Numbered from the stretch's first letter, positions 8,050 through 18,194 are shown. The stretch is 64,000 bases of DNA from an uncultured Bacteroidales bacterium (GCA_900542355.1 UQNE01000004.1:62001-126000), one strand, 5' to 3'. Translations and numbers: made by a program. The notes: a model not told the origin generated them from the letters alone.

Positions 8050-11000
8050 ATGATGAAACAGAAACTATTTTCGATTTTGAGTTTGCTCCTTTTCTGCATT
8101 GCGCCGATTTTGGCGCAGACTATCACCGTGAGTGGTGTGGTAATGGCAGAAGGTGAGCCTGACCCCGTGATTGGTGCCAATGTGATGGTAAAGGGCACAA
8201 CAAACGGTACGATTACCGATCTTGACGGTAATTTCTCTCTTCAAGCCAAAGCAGGTGATGTGTTGCTTATATCTTATATGGGATATAAGTCGCAAGAGGT
8301 AAAGGCAACCGCTTCGCCTATGCGTATCACTTTGAAACCAGATAATGTGATGCTGGAAGAGGTAGTAGCGGTTGGCTATGGTACAATGAAGAAATCTGAT
8401 TTGACCAGTGCCATCACTTCGGTGAGTGCCGATGAGTTGCTGAAAGCCCCTGTTTCGGGCTTGGACCAAGCATTGCAAGGTCGTGCCGCGGGTGTAACGG
8501 TTACTACCAATTCCGGTCAACCCGGTGAAGCGGCTACTGTCCGTATTCGTGGTATCAGTTCGGCAATGGGTGGCAACCAACCTTTATATGTAGTAGATGG
8601 AGTGATTACAGGTGATATTTCTTTTGTGGCTCCGAGTGATATTGCCAGTATGGAGATTCTCAAAGACGCTTCCGCTGCCGCGATCTATGGTAGTCGTGGC
8701 GCAAATGGTGTCATTCTTATTACTACCAAAGGTGGTGGGGCCGGCAAAGTGAATGTTAGTTTTGACGCTTATTGGGGGTTCCAAAACCGTTGGAAAAAGT
8801 TAGATGTGATGGATTCACGCGGTCAGGCAGAGACTGAGTTGCGTATCGGTGCTATGCGTGATGGTGCAGAGCAGATTGCTTACTATCAGAACAACGGTTT
8901 TGGTGCATGGTTGCAGAATTATAAGTTGGGTAAGTCTGAATTTTATCCTACCAATTTCGATTACGCTTCCCAAGAGACCGATTGGCAGGATGAGGTATTC
9001 CGTAAAAATGCCTTTATGCACAACTATAACTTGAGTTTTGATGGTGGTAACGAGAAGATGCACTATGCTCTTTCTTCCAGTTACTTTGGTCAGGAAGGTA
9101 CAATCATTGGTTCTAACTATGAGCGTTTTACTCTGCGTCTGAATACGGATTTCGAGATTGCCAAGTGGCTCAAAGTGGGAGAACACTTGAGTTTGATGGT
9201 TAGTGGTGGTCGCAACGCAATGAACAATTCCTCTTCTGCGGGTGCGAGTATTATTGCCGGTGCATTGTCTATGTCACAGTGGGACCCTGTTTATTATCCC
9301 GAAGGCAGTACCAATAAGTACACCGGCAAAGACTTGAGCAATCGTTATTCGGCAGGTTCCAATTTCAAGAATGTAACCAACCCTTACCAAATGGCATACA
9401 ATACCGAACCGAAGAACAAGAATCAGCGTTTGGTGGGCGACATCTATTTTGAACTGACTCCTATTGACGGACTTACTATCCGTCCGAGCATCTCTGTGGA
9501 TTTTGCACTCAATAACGATAGGGCTTTTACCTATCCGAACACCTATACCAGTTACAACTATACGGACAAAAACTTTGTCTCTACCAGTATGGCAAAGTAT
9601 CAGACCTTGCTGGAAGACCTTACTATTACATATGCCAAGAAAATAGATAAGCATAGTTTCTCGGTGATGGTAGGTCAGACATGGTCGGAATACAACTACT
9701 ACTATTTGGGCGGTTCCGGCGCTTCTATTCTCAATCCGACAGAGAATAATTGGTATTTGATGAATGCGACAGAGAACAAAAATTTCTCTGATGGAGTGGA
9801 ACGTCAGCGTCGTTTGTCATTCTTGGGACGTGCGTTCTACAACTACGACAATCGTTATATGGCAACTGTCAATTTCCGTGCGGACGCTTCCAGCAAGTTT
9901 ACTAAGAATCCTTGGGGTTTCTTCCCCTCTATGTCGCTTGCTTGGCGTTTGAGCGAAGAACCGTTTATGCGTGATTTGGAATTGGGGTGGTTGGATAATA
10001 TCAAGTTCCGTGCCGGTTATGGTCAGGTGGGTAACGATGGTGTACCGTCCAGTGTATTCGTTCAGACTATGGAGAATGGCAATAAGGTATTTTATGGATA
10101 TCCTTTGGGCATAACTACTTCGGATGATAATATCGCTTATGGTGCTGCACTGCTCACATTGGCTAACCAAGACGGTAAATGGGAGACGAATGAACAATGG
10201 GATGCGGGTATCGACTTTGGTTTTTGGAATGGAAAGTTGTCGGGTTCTATCGATTATTTCCGCAGAAACACTTTGGATGCTTTGCTCTATGTAAATGCTC
10301 CTGCACATGTAGGCAACTGGGGCAGCCCTGTGAAGAATGTGGGTAATATCCGCAACGAGGGTTTTGAGTTGACATTAAACCATGATAATCAGGTAGGTAA
10401 GTTCCACTACACTATAGGTGGTAACATCAGTTATTTGGAGAACACTCTGACCAAACTGAACGGCGGTTCCTCGCTGTGGGGCGACCGTGTGAAGACCGAT
10501 GAAGGTATGGCATTGAATAGTTTCTGGGGCTATCAATACGAGGGTGTTTATGCTTCTGACGCGGAGGTATTAGACCATTTGTATACCTTCAAAGACCGTC
10601 CCGAAGAGTGTGGCGTACATGCCGGCGATGCACGATATACCGATGTGAACGGTGATGGTAAGATAGATGAGGATGACAAGGTAAACTTAGGCAATGCGTT
10701 CCCGAAAATAACCTATGGTATCAACCTTGGTGCCGATTTTTATGGTGTTGATATTCAGTTGTTCTTCCAAGGTGTGGCGGGCAATAAGATTTATAATGCT
10801 CAGCGTCAGACCTTAGAGGGCGACGGTACAAGTTATGCTTTGGCTTCGTATATGAAAGACGATGTGTGGGTAGGGTACACCGATGTTGTTCGCACTGCAT
10901 TACTCAACCAAGGTGTGAACTGGATGGAACTGGAGAATCGTGAGGGTACAATTCCTAATCCGCTCGGAAGCCCGACCAATACAGAGAACTCAACTCGCTT

Positions 11001-11232
11001 CTTGGAAAACGGTGCTTATTTCCGACTGAAGAACGCACAAATAGGTTATACTTTGCCCAAGAACCTGACCCAAAAATTCCATTGTTCGCGTCTGCGTTTT
11101 TATGTTACGGCAAGCAACCTATTTACCATTACTAAATATTCAGGTTATGACCCCGAAGTAGGTAGTGGTGTCGATTACGGAAATTATCCGCAGAGCCGTA
11201 CTTTTACTTTCGGTTTGAATGCAACATTCTGA
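8050..11232 (+). CDS. SusC/RagA-family TonB-dependent outer-membrane transporter
   Basis: A 1060-aa protein from ATG 8050 (MMKQKLFS); an earlier ATG at 8011 overlaps the -7 promoter element and is rejected. Signal peptide residues 1-~20 (LLLFCIAPILAQ). Then a carboxypeptidase-like regulatory domain (GEPDPVIGANVMVKGTTNG), the segment EEVVAVGYGTMKKSDLTSAI, a plug with YGSRGANGVILITTKGG, and a long beta-barrel ending in FTFGLNATF with a terminal Phe. SusC proteins import oligosaccharides using TonB energy, capped by SusD. It is the first gene of the locus; susD follows after 67 nt. No N-terminal STN signalling domain is present, so it is probably not coupled to an anti-sigma system. Confidence 0.95.
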   Translation: MMKQKLFSILSLLLFCIAPILAQTITVSGVVMAEGEPDPVIGANVMVKGTTNGTITDLDGNFSLQAKAGDVLLISYMGYKSQEVKATASPMRITLKPDNVMLEEVVAVGYGTMKKSDLTSAITSVSADELLKAPVSGLDQALQGRAAGVTVTTNSGQPGEAATVRIRGISSAMGGNQPLYVVDGVITGDISFVAPSDIASMEILKDASAAAIYGSRGANGVILITTKGGGAGKVNVSFDAYWGFQNRWKKLDVMDSRGQAETELRIGAMRDGAEQIAYYQNNGFGAWLQNYKLGKSEFYPTNFDYASQETDWQDEVFRKNAFMHNYNLSFDGGNEKMHYALSSSYFGQEGTIIGSNYERFTLRLNTDFEIAKWLKVGEHLSLMVSGGRNAMNNSSSAGASIIAGALSMSQWDPVYYPEGSTNKYTGKDLSNRYSAGSNFKNVTNPYQMAYNTEPKNKNQRLVGDIYFELTPIDGLTIRPSISVDFALNNDRAFTYPNTYTSYNYTDKNFVSTSMAKYQTLLEDLTITYAKKIDKHSFSVMVGQTWSEYNYYYLGGSGASILNPTENNWYLMNATENKNFSDGVERQRRLSFLGRAFYNYDNRYMATVNFRADASSKFTKNPWGFFPSMSLAWRLSEEPFMRDLELGWLDNIKFRAGYGQVGNDGVPSSVFVQTMENGNKVFYGYPLGITTSDDNIAYGAALLTLANQDGKWETNEQWDAGIDFGFWNGKLSGSIDYFRRNTLDALLYVNAPAHVGNWGSPVKNVGNIRNEGFELTLNHDNQVGKFHYTIGGNISYLENTLTKLNGGSSLWGDRVKTDEGMALNSFWGYQYEGVYASDAEVLDHLYTFKDRPEECGVHAGDARYTDVNGDGKIDEDDKVNLGNAFPKITYGINLGADFYGVDIQLFFQGVAGNKIYNAQRQTLEGDGTSYALASYMKDDVWVGYTDVVRTALLNQGVNWMELENREGTIPNPLGSPTNTENSTRFLENGAYFRLKNAQIGYTLPKNLTQKFHCSRLRFYVTASNLFTITKYSGYDPEVGSGVDYGNYPQSRTFTFGLNATF

Positions 11233-11299
11233 TGTAGGAGTAAGGATAAAGGAATAAGGAGAAAAGACTAATTACTTATTTGAAGAAAGGTATAAAATT

Positions 11300-12970
11300 A
11301 TGAAGAAGATACAGATAATGACAGTGGCATTGTTTTGCGGAGTATTGCTGACGGGTTGCAAAGATTATTTGACGGAGATTGAACCGGGCAAGACTATGCT
11401 GGAGGACTATTACACATCTCCCGAGGCGGCTATTCAGAATGTTACAGGTTGCTATGTACCATTGATGTGGGAGTATGGCGATACCTATTTTCCGGAGTGG
11501 TTTATCGGCGATGTGGTATCCGATGATGCGTTGAAGGGTGGTGGCAGTACGACCGATATGGCAGATGCTTACGATATGGAGAACTGGCGCACAACGAACC
11601 AAAACGCATTGTTGCTTTCGTTCTATCGTGCACAATATCAGGGTATTGGACGTTGCAATTTGGCGTTGAAATATATTCCGGAGTTGGATTTCCCGGAGAA
11701 CGACACTTGGACACCCGAGTTGAAAAATCGTCTGTTGGGCGAAATCTATTACCTGCGTGCGTACTATTATTTCCGTTTAGTTCGCGTGTTTGCCGGTGTT
11801 CCGCTGATTACCAAGGTATTGGAGAATGATTCTGAGTGGGGACAACCACGCGCTTCGGTGAGTGATGTCTATAATCAAATCTTGTCCGACTTTCAGAAAG
11901 CAGCCGAGTTGCTTCCCGTCAAGAGTTCCACGTTGTATGCCGAGACCGATTTAGGTCGTGCCACCAAGGGTGCTGCACAGGCAATGCTTTTGAAAACCAA
12001 CCTTTATATGGCATCGCCTTATTGGCAAACGTACAATTTGGACAAGGACGCCAAACAATACTACGCTGCAGCCAAGAGTTGGGGCGATTCAATCATCGCT
12101 TCGGGAGAATATGACCTGTGTCCTGTCTATGGTGACAACTTTACCATCGCGGGCGAAAATGGCAAGGAGTCGGTGTTTGAAATTCAATATGCGGCTGTTT
12201 CGTGGGGAGATTATGGCAATGGCTCGCACATGGGTTTCACGGCGGGTAGTTTTACTCAGCAGTTGGTTCGCTCACGTTCTGCACAGATTGGTGCAGGCTG
12301 GGGTTTTAACCACCCGACGCAGAACTTGTATGATGAGTTTGAGACGGGCGACTTGCGTCGTGATGAGGCTATTTTGAACCCGGATACATTGCTGATGGAA
12401 AACAAGAGCGAGGAGAGATACTTGGAAAATGCTTATTTAAACAACAAAACCGGTATGTATCGTGATACTTTGCCGGACGGTTCCAAAGGTGTTGGTGGTT
12501 GGGGTAATGTGCTGGACCATGCTACTCGTGGTCCGCTCAATAATCGTCAGATTCGTTACGCCGATGTGTTGCTGATGTATGCCGAGGCTTGTTTGGGTGC
12601 CGGTGATGAGGCAACGGCAAAGACCTATATAAACAAGGTGCGTGATCGTGTAGGACTTGGTGAAGTAGGTTCGTATAGCATCAAAATCAATGGTGTCAAA
12701 ATAACCTCTCCCACTGTAGAGCAATGCTTGCGTCATGAGCGTCGTATGGAATTGGCAATGGAGGGACACCGTTGGTTTGACCTTGTGCGTTGGCAAGGTG
12801 TAGATGGCAAGGGCTTGAAGCAGCATATGGACGCTTATGCCGCTACGGAGAGCGATGATGCAAAGGCACACATACAAGCGTTTGTAGCGGGCAAGCATGA
12901 GATTTTCCCGATACCGCAGAAAGAGATACAACTCAATCCTACGGAGATGGAGCAAAACCCCGGGTATTGA
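11300..12970 (+). CDS. SusD/RagB-family glycan-binding lipoprotein
   Basis: A 556-aa protein with lipoprotein signal LLTGC (Cys20). Family landmarks: the YTSPEAAIQNVTGCY start, a TPR-like stretch LKNRLLGEIYYLRAYYYFRLVRVFAGVPLI, NNRQIRYADVLLMYAEACLGAG, RHERRMELAMEGHRWFDLVRW, and the closing IFPIPQKEIQLNP.....NPGY. Known role: an outer-leaflet lid of SusC that captures oligosaccharide. The pair with the upstream susC is canonical. A large inverted repeat (13006-13058) separates it from the next gene. Confidence 0.95.
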   Translation: MKKIQIMTVALFCGVLLTGCKDYLTEIEPGKTMLEDYYTSPEAAIQNVTGCYVPLMWEYGDTYFPEWFIGDVVSDDALKGGGSTTDMADAYDMENWRTTNQNALLLSFYRAQYQGIGRCNLALKYIPELDFPENDTWTPELKNRLLGEIYYLRAYYYFRLVRVFAGVPLITKVLENDSEWGQPRASVSDVYNQILSDFQKAAELLPVKSSTLYAETDLGRATKGAAQAMLLKTNLYMASPYWQTYNLDKDAKQYYAAAKSWGDSIIASGEYDLCPVYGDNFTIAGENGKESVFEIQYAAVSWGDYGNGSHMGFTAGSFTQQLVRSRSAQIGAGWGFNHPTQNLYDEFETGDLRRDEAILNPDTLLMENKSEERYLENAYLNNKTGMYRDTLPDGSKGVGGWGNVLDHATRGPLNNRQIRYADVLLMYAEACLGAGDEATAKTYINKVRDRVGLGEVGSYSIKINGVKITSPTVEQCLRHERRMELAMEGHRWFDLVRWQGVDGKGLKQHMDAYAATESDDAKAHIQAFVAGKHEIFPIPQKEIQLNPTEMEQNPGY

Positions 12971-13005
12971 TGCAAATGTTAATAAGGGTGAATGTCGGTG
13001 AGTAG

Positions 13006-13058
13006 GTCAAAGGTAGCATAAGGGTTGCTTATCCTATGCTTATCCTATGCTGTTTGAC
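13006..13058 (+). other. Intercistronic inverted repeat with 11-bp direct repeat
   Basis: GTCAAA (13006-13011) and TTTGAC (13053-13058) bracket AGCATAAGG and two direct copies of TATCCTATGCT, able to fold into a hairpin between susD and the binding-protein gene. There is no T-tract, so it is more likely an mRNA-stability or processing element than a terminator. Confidence 0.45.
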
Positions 13059-13126
13059 ACGAACCTTTTACGAGCAAAAAAGAGAAAAATATATAACAAT
13101 AATTAACCATTAAATTTTTTCATTGT

Positions 13127-14065
13127 ATGAAAGCGAACAAATTTTTTGCGGCTGCTATGGCAGCATTGGCATTAGTAGGATTCTCATCCTGCAAAGACAA
13201 AAATGACGACAATAAGTCGTTGGAATTGACAGAGACATCTATTAGCATGAAAGTGGGTGAGACCCATCAGCTGGTGGCAAATGTAACGGTTGAGACATGG
13301 AGCACATCGGACGAAAAAGTGGCTACCGTGGACAAAGGTATGGTAACCGCAGTGGCAGAAGGTACAGCAATCATTTCTGCTACGGCAAAAGGTACAACGA
13401 AGACCTGTGTAGTGAAAGTTACTAAAGAAGGCCAAGACGGTGGCGGAACTACTACTGCTGCTGAAGTTAAAGGTAGCCAAATTTGGCCGGTTATTTTGGA
13501 CGGTGTTACGTATGAAACTTGTGCTTCGAAAGTAGTTGCGGATTTCCGTATTGATGATTCTGTCAACAATTTGTATGTGTGGGCTTCCGGCGAAACATAT
13601 TCTGCCGGCGATGGAACAGGCGTGAACTTCTTTGGCAACAACGAAGGCTATGTATCTTTGACTGTAGTTGCTCCTGCCGGTTGGTCGGGTTGCGGTTTTA
13701 ATGTCGGTGCAGCCAATATCAGCAAAATGAAAGAATTGCGTGACGCGATTGTTGCAAGTCCTGATGATTTCTATTTGCACTTGGCTATGAAGGCAACTAC
13801 CACCGGTAACCATCAATTCTATACATTTGGAGATGCAGTTTCTTCTTTTGCTGTTGGTACTGCTACTATCGAAAAAGGTGCTGTCATTGGTGATTTTACT
13901 CGTGATGGTGCATGGCATGAGTTTGATGTTCCTATGGCTCAGTTTGCTGCAGCACTATCAAAAGTGGATATCAAAGATGCCGGTTGCGATATTTTCTCTT
14001 GCTTGTCCGGCGCACAGGCAGGTTCGCAACTGAATCTTGACGCTGTGTATTTCTATAAGAAGTAA
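13127..14065 (+). CDS. Putative surface glycan-binding lipoprotein with a Big2 domain
   Basis: A 312-aa lipoprotein. The signal peptide ends LVGFSSC, and the mature start CKDKNDDN is acidic like Bacteroidota lipoprotein surface-export signals. Residues ~30-100 form a bacterial Ig-like Big2 domain (LELTETSISMKVGETHQLVANV ... TAVAEGTAIISATAKGTT). A Gly/Thr linker leads to a ~190-aa C-terminal module that I do not recognise with certainty; it resembles SusE/SusF-type binding proteins in position and layout. In comparable loci the gene after susD is a surface glycan-binding protein, and I infer that role. It is followed by a strong GC-rich hairpin. Confidence 0.75.
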   Translation: MKANKFFAAAMAALALVGFSSCKDKNDDNKSLELTETSISMKVGETHQLVANVTVETWSTSDEKVATVDKGMVTAVAEGTAIISATAKGTTKTCVVKVTKEGQDGGGTTTAAEVKGSQIWPVILDGVTYETCASKVVADFRIDDSVNNLYVWASGETYSAGDGTGVNFFGNNEGYVSLTVVAPAGWSGCGFNVGAANISKMKELRDAIVASPDDFYLHLAMKATTTGNHQFYTFGDAVSSFAVGTATIEKGAVIGDFTRDGAWHEFDVPMAQFAAALSKVDIKDAGCDIFSCLSGAQAGSQLNLDAVYFYKK

Positions 14066-14077
14066 TACTTTCCTATT

Positions 14078-14108
14078 GCAATGAGGAGGCTGATTACCTC
14101 CTCATTGC
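14078..14108 (+). other. Perfect 12-bp hairpin between binding-protein and GH16 genes
   Basis: GCAATGAGGAGG - 7-nt loop - CCTCCTCATTGC, a perfect 12-bp stem followed by CCTAAAACAAATG with no T-run. It sits 12 nt after the stop codon and 10 nt before the next start. It probably protects the 3' end of the susC-susD-binding-protein mRNA or partially attenuates, making the enzyme genes less abundant; this is inference. Confidence 0.6.
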
Positions 14109-14118
14109 CCTAAAACAA

Positions 14119-15384
14119 ATGAATATGCGTAAACATTTTTATTTCTTATTATTGCTTTGTGCGGTAGTCGTGTCGGCTTGCCAAAGTGAACCTGATTTCT
14201 CGTTGAACCCTGCTTCTATACAGATGAAGGTGGGGGATATGCAGACGATTGAGTTGGTGGGCAATGCGGCCGATGTGTCGTGGAGTTCGTCCAACGACTC
14301 GGTGGCTACGGTGTATTATGGTGTGGTAACGGCAAAGGCTATCGGTGCAACGACGATTGTGGCTCGCTCGGGCAAAAAAGAGGTAAATTGCCATGTGTTT
14401 GTGAGTGGTAGCGATGGGGCTACGCTACGTATAACGCCGGGGATGGTATCGCTGAAGAAAGGGGAGACTTTCCAATTCCAATATGGTAATTCATACGAGT
14501 TGCCTATGACGTGGACATCAAGCGACGAGACGATAGCCAAAGTATCAAGCGACGGGGTGGTTACTGCGTTGAAGAGCGGCAATGCCACTATTACGTTGGC
14601 AACCAACATCGAAACGGTGACGGCATTGGTGGCTGTAGAGCACCAATACGGGGAGTATAAGTTGGTATGGAGCGATGAGTTCAACGGTACTGCCTTGGAT
14701 GAGTCGGTATGGACGATACAAACCGGTGGCGCAGGTTGGGGAAATAACGAAAAGCAATTCTATACAGGGCGCAGTGAGAATTTGCGTGTGGAAGGCGGCA
14801 ACCTTGTTATAGAAGCTCGCAAGGAGCAATACGATAAGAACGAATATACTTCGGCACGCATTATGTCGAAGGGCAAAAAGACTTTTACGTATGGTAAGAT
14901 GGAGGCGCGTATCTCGTTGCCTTCGGGTGGCGGATTATGGCCTGCGTTCTGGATGATGGGCAATACCGGCAGTTGGCCTCAATGTGGCGAGATTGATATC
15001 ATGGAGTATGTCGGAAATGTGCCAAACCGTGTGTTAGGGACATTGCACTCCACCAAGGACCGCTCGGGTAGCAAGAGCAGCAAGGCGTATTGGGGCGAGA
15101 ATATAGAGGAGAACTACCATGTGTATGGCATTGAGTGGACCAAAGAAGAGAAAAAAGGGCGCGATGTGATACGTTTCTATGTGGACGACAATGTATTCTC
15201 GGAGCAGGTGGAATCGGTAATAGATGACAACGATTATTGGCCGTTCAATAAGCCGCACTTCTTTATTATTAACTTGGCTGTCGGAGGTAATTTGGGTGGA
15301 GATGTTAAGGATGCTATTTTTGCCACACCACGTTTGATGAAAGTGGATTGGGTACGCGTTTACCAACGTGAAGAGATAGAATAA
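14119..15384 (+). CDS. GH16 endo-beta-glucanase (laminarinase type) with two Big2 domains
   Basis: A 421-aa lipoprotein (signal to ...VVVSAC, acidic residues just after). Two Big2 Ig-like domains (residues ~28-98 and ~100-175) precede a GH16 catalytic domain (~177-421): YKLVWSDEFNG, the GLWPAFWMMG phrase, and the catalytic signature GEIDIMEYVG with nucleophile E291, D293 and acid/base E296. It ends in DWVRVYQRE. GH16 enzymes of this form cut beta-1,3 or mixed beta-1,3/1,4 glucans with retention. The Big2 stalk would hold the enzyme away from the outer membrane. The next gene starts 2 nt after the stop, implying one operon. Confidence 0.9.
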   Translation: MNMRKHFYFLLLLCAVVVSACQSEPDFSLNPASIQMKVGDMQTIELVGNAADVSWSSSNDSVATVYYGVVTAKAIGATTIVARSGKKEVNCHVFVSGSDGATLRITPGMVSLKKGETFQFQYGNSYELPMTWTSSDETIAKVSSDGVVTALKSGNATITLATNIETVTALVAVEHQYGEYKLVWSDEFNGTALDESVWTIQTGGAGWGNNEKQFYTGRSENLRVEGGNLVIEARKEQYDKNEYTSARIMSKGKKTFTYGKMEARISLPSGGGLWPAFWMMGNTGSWPQCGEIDIMEYVGNVPNRVLGTLHSTKDRSGSKSSKAYWGENIEENYHVYGIEWTKEEKKGRDVIRFYVDDNVFSEQVESVIDDNDYWPFNKPHFFIINLAVGGNLGGDVKDAIFATPRLMKVDWVRVYQREEIE

Positions 15385-15385
15385 T

Positions 15386-16636
15386 ATGTTCAGAGCAGGT
15401 CGGCATAGTGTGGTGATTGGTGCGATCTGTGCACTATTGAGCGGGTGCGTGTGCGTATGTCCGCCCGACTCGGAACTTCATTCAGGGATGCGCAAGAGTG
15501 CAAAACGAGGTGTGTCGTTTGATTTCAAACAAGCGGAAGACCTTCCACCATTGTCGCCGTCCTGTTCGTGGGCATACAACTGGGGCAATACCCAAAACGC
15601 ACAAGCGGCATTATGGTTCGATAGCAATGATATGGACTTCTGTCCGATGGCGTGGAACAATACCTACAATGCTGACGCTATTCGTCAATATGTACAGGCG
15701 CACCCTAAAACGAAGTATTTGCTTGGTTTCAACGAACCCAACTTGAAAGACCAATGCAATATGACTCCCGCCGAGGCGGCCGCGCATTGGGGCGAAGTGG
15801 TGGCGTTGGCAAACGAGTTGCACATAAAATTAGTCTCGCCCGCAATGAACTACGGTACGTTGGATGGCTATTCCGACCCCGTCAAGTGGTTAGATGAATT
15901 CTTCGCGCAACCTGGTGTTTCGATGGCTGATATCGATGCTATCGCTGTACATTGCTATATGTCCTCGCCTTCGGCAGTAAGGAACTACATCGAGATGTTC
16001 CGCAAATACGGCAAACCCGTTTGGCTGACGGAGTTTTGTGCCTGGGACCCTGTGCCAGGGAGCGTAGAGAGCCAGATGGACTATATGTGTACGGTGCTGA
16101 ACTATTTGGAGCAGGAACCGTTGGTGGAGCGTTATGCATGGTTTATGCCTCGCACCTCCTCCCCCGTGGACAAAGCCCCTTATATGCAGTTGCTGACTCA
16201 TACATCGCCGGTTGAACTGACGGACTTGGGAGTGCTATATACTTCATTCTCATCTTTTGACAAACAGGCATGGTTGCCCTTGGAGAACGGTATCGGAGCA
16301 CATCAGTACGTGGCATTGAGCAATAATACAATAGCATTGCGGGTATCGGAGGAAAAGACCCCTTATATACAAGGTTTGCAGTCAGGAATGTGGGTGGACT
16401 ACCAGGTGCGGAGTACTTCGGAGGAACCGTTGCAACTGACTTATGCTACGATTGCGAGCAGTCAGATCTGTGTCTATGTGGACGATGTGGCGCAAGCCAT
16501 AGTGGATGTGCCGAAAACGGCGGATATGCAAGCATGGAGTACGCTGAATACCGGTGTCCGGTGCGGCAAAGGTAGGCATACGGTGCGCCTCGAAATGCTG
16601 AAAGGAGTAATAAATCTGCAAGAATTGAAAAATTAG
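15386..16636 (+). CDS. GH128 endo-beta-1,3-glucanase lipoprotein
   Basis: A 416-aa lipoprotein (signal to LLSGC). Residues ~40-290 match the GH128 (Glyco_hydro_cc) TIM barrel: KRGVSFDF, CSWAYNWG, YLLGFNEPN with acid/base E117, LVSPAMNYG, DIDAIAVHCY and VWLTEFCAWD with nucleophile E216. A C-terminal ~110-aa beta-rich module resembling a CBM6-like sandwich (VDYQVRSTSEEPLQLTYATIASSQICVYVDD ... RHTVRLEML) is a likely carbohydrate-binding domain. GH128 members known to me act on beta-1,3-glucan, the main argument for the substrate of this locus. It is packed between two GH16 genes with 1- to 2-nt gaps. Confidence 0.85.
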   Translation: MFRAGRHSVVIGAICALLSGCVCVCPPDSELHSGMRKSAKRGVSFDFKQAEDLPPLSPSCSWAYNWGNTQNAQAALWFDSNDMDFCPMAWNNTYNADAIRQYVQAHPKTKYLLGFNEPNLKDQCNMTPAEAAAHWGEVVALANELHIKLVSPAMNYGTLDGYSDPVKWLDEFFAQPGVSMADIDAIAVHCYMSSPSAVRNYIEMFRKYGKPVWLTEFCAWDPVPGSVESQMDYMCTVLNYLEQEPLVERYAWFMPRTSSPVDKAPYMQLLTHTSPVELTDLGVLYTSFSSFDKQAWLPLENGIGAHQYVALSNNTIALRVSEEKTPYIQGLQSGMWVDYQVRSTSEEPLQLTYATIASSQICVYVDDVAQAIVDVPKTADMQAWSTLNTGVRCGKGRHTVRLEMLKGVINLQELKN

Positions 16637-16638
16637 AT

Positions 16639-18165
16639 ATGAAAAAGGTTTTGTTGGTTAGTGTCGGATTTGTATTTGCGTTGGTTCTCAACGCAAATGC
16701 ATTTGCCGATTATCAGTTGGAACAGAACGAAGCAATTAATTTGTTTAATGCGGCAACTACCACTATGGAGTGTTGGTCTATGCCGGGGTGGACCGGCGAT
16801 GTACAAAAGAGTTTTGCCACATGGCAGAATGGCGAGTTGGTGCTGACGGTACCGGGACAATGCAGCGAGCGTTGGCAATGTCAGGTGAAACTCCAAACCA
16901 ATGGCATTGTATTGAATAATGGCAAGACTTATATGTTCTCTTGCAATATGAACGCTTCACACGATATCAGTCTGGTAACCGTTAAATTGTTTGATGACTC
17001 ACCTTTATCTGATGTGTCAAATCATACTCTCAAGGCGGGCAATAATACTGTCACAAATCCTGCTTTTCAGGGGGGGGCAGTAGGCAATGGTATCATCGTT
17101 TTCGACTTTGGCTATGCCGCCGGAGGAGATGTCATACGTGTAAACAATATCACATTGCAAGAGGGAGCGGCACAACCGGATCAACCTGTTGTGGACGGCT
17201 ATACCTTGGTATGGAATGCCGACTTTACCCAGTCGTCGCTTAATTCCGCCGCATGGAATATCGAGGTGAACGGCGATGGCGGCGGCAACAACGAGTTGCA
17301 ATACTACTGCGAGAAAGGTGTCCGCCTCGGTGTGGAACCCGCTACGGGGAAGCATTGTCTTATTCTCACTGCCACCAAGGAGAATTACTCGGGAAAAACC
17401 TGCACCTCGGGGCGTGTGAATTCGTTGGGCAAAACCTATTTCAAGTATGGTAAGATAGAGGCACGTATCTGGTTTCCTAATACTGCCAACGGGCTATGGC
17501 CTGCTTTCTGGCTTATGGGCAACGATTTCAACGAGGTAGGTTGGCCGGCTTGTGGCGAGACCGATATTGTTGAACTTGGACATCAGGATGGTATCAATAG
17601 TGGTACACAGGACCGTTATTTCAATGGTGCAAGTCATTGGGGACCTCGTTGGGATGCGCATTATCAGTATGCCAACGCTATCACCAATTCCTATTCGGTG
17701 GAGGATGGTTTCCATACTTTCACATGTATCTGGAATGCAGAGAGGGTGTCCATGTATGTTGACTTGGATAAGTATCCTGATGCGCAGCCGTACTACGTGA
17801 TAAATATCCCTGTCAGCAATGAGGATAATGCTACAGGTAAGTATTTCCACAAGGCTAACTTCATCATCTTCAACTTGGCTGTCGGCGGTAGTTTCCCCGG
17901 TATCTACGATATCAATGGGGTTACAGCCTTGCAGAATGGACCGCGCTCGATGTATGTGGATTATGTACGTATCTATCAGCGCGGCGATGCGGGAGAGTCG
18001 TTCTATTCTGCTATGCCAAGCGATCCTGTCGAGGGTAACTCAACAGGTTTGGAGAGTGTGTCTGATGAGGACGGAAAGGCACGCAAGATTCTGTATAATG
18101 GCAGGTTGTATATTCTTGTAGGAGAAACTCTGTATTCCGTTACCGGAGAGACAATCAAAAAATAA
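16639..18165 (+). CDS. Secreted CBM-GH16 laminarinase with compact C-terminal tail motif
   Basis: A 508-aa protein with a Sec signal (ALVLNANAFA, not a lipoprotein). Residues ~40-180 form a CBM4/9-like beta-sandwich (QCQVKLQTNG, IIVFDFGYAAGGDVIRVNNITL). Residues ~190-455 are GH16 with GLWPAFWLMG and catalytic GETDIVEL (E307, D309, E312), ending in YVDYVRIYQR. A linker leads to the last ~25 residues, KILYNGRLYILVGETLYSVTG, which belong to a short tail motif shared with other secreted proteins here (26351, 27376, 32510, 60909). Inferred to be exported to the surface or medium. The CBM is paralogous to the N-terminus of the protein at 32510. Confidence 0.9.
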   Translation: MKKVLLVSVGFVFALVLNANAFADYQLEQNEAINLFNAATTTMECWSMPGWTGDVQKSFATWQNGELVLTVPGQCSERWQCQVKLQTNGIVLNNGKTYMFSCNMNASHDISLVTVKLFDDSPLSDVSNHTLKAGNNTVTNPAFQGGAVGNGIIVFDFGYAAGGDVIRVNNITLQEGAAQPDQPVVDGYTLVWNADFTQSSLNSAAWNIEVNGDGGGNNELQYYCEKGVRLGVEPATGKHCLILTATKENYSGKTCTSGRVNSLGKTYFKYGKIEARIWFPNTANGLWPAFWLMGNDFNEVGWPACGETDIVELGHQDGINSGTQDRYFNGASHWGPRWDAHYQYANAITNSYSVEDGFHTFTCIWNAERVSMYVDLDKYPDAQPYYVINIPVSNEDNATGKYFHKANFIIFNLAVGGSFPGIYDINGVTALQNGPRSMYVDYVRIYQRGDAGESFYSAMPSDPVEGNSTGLESVSDEDGKARKILYNGRLYILVGETLYSVTGETIKK

Positions 18166-18194
18166 TCTTTTCTATATCAACTTTTGGAAAATAA

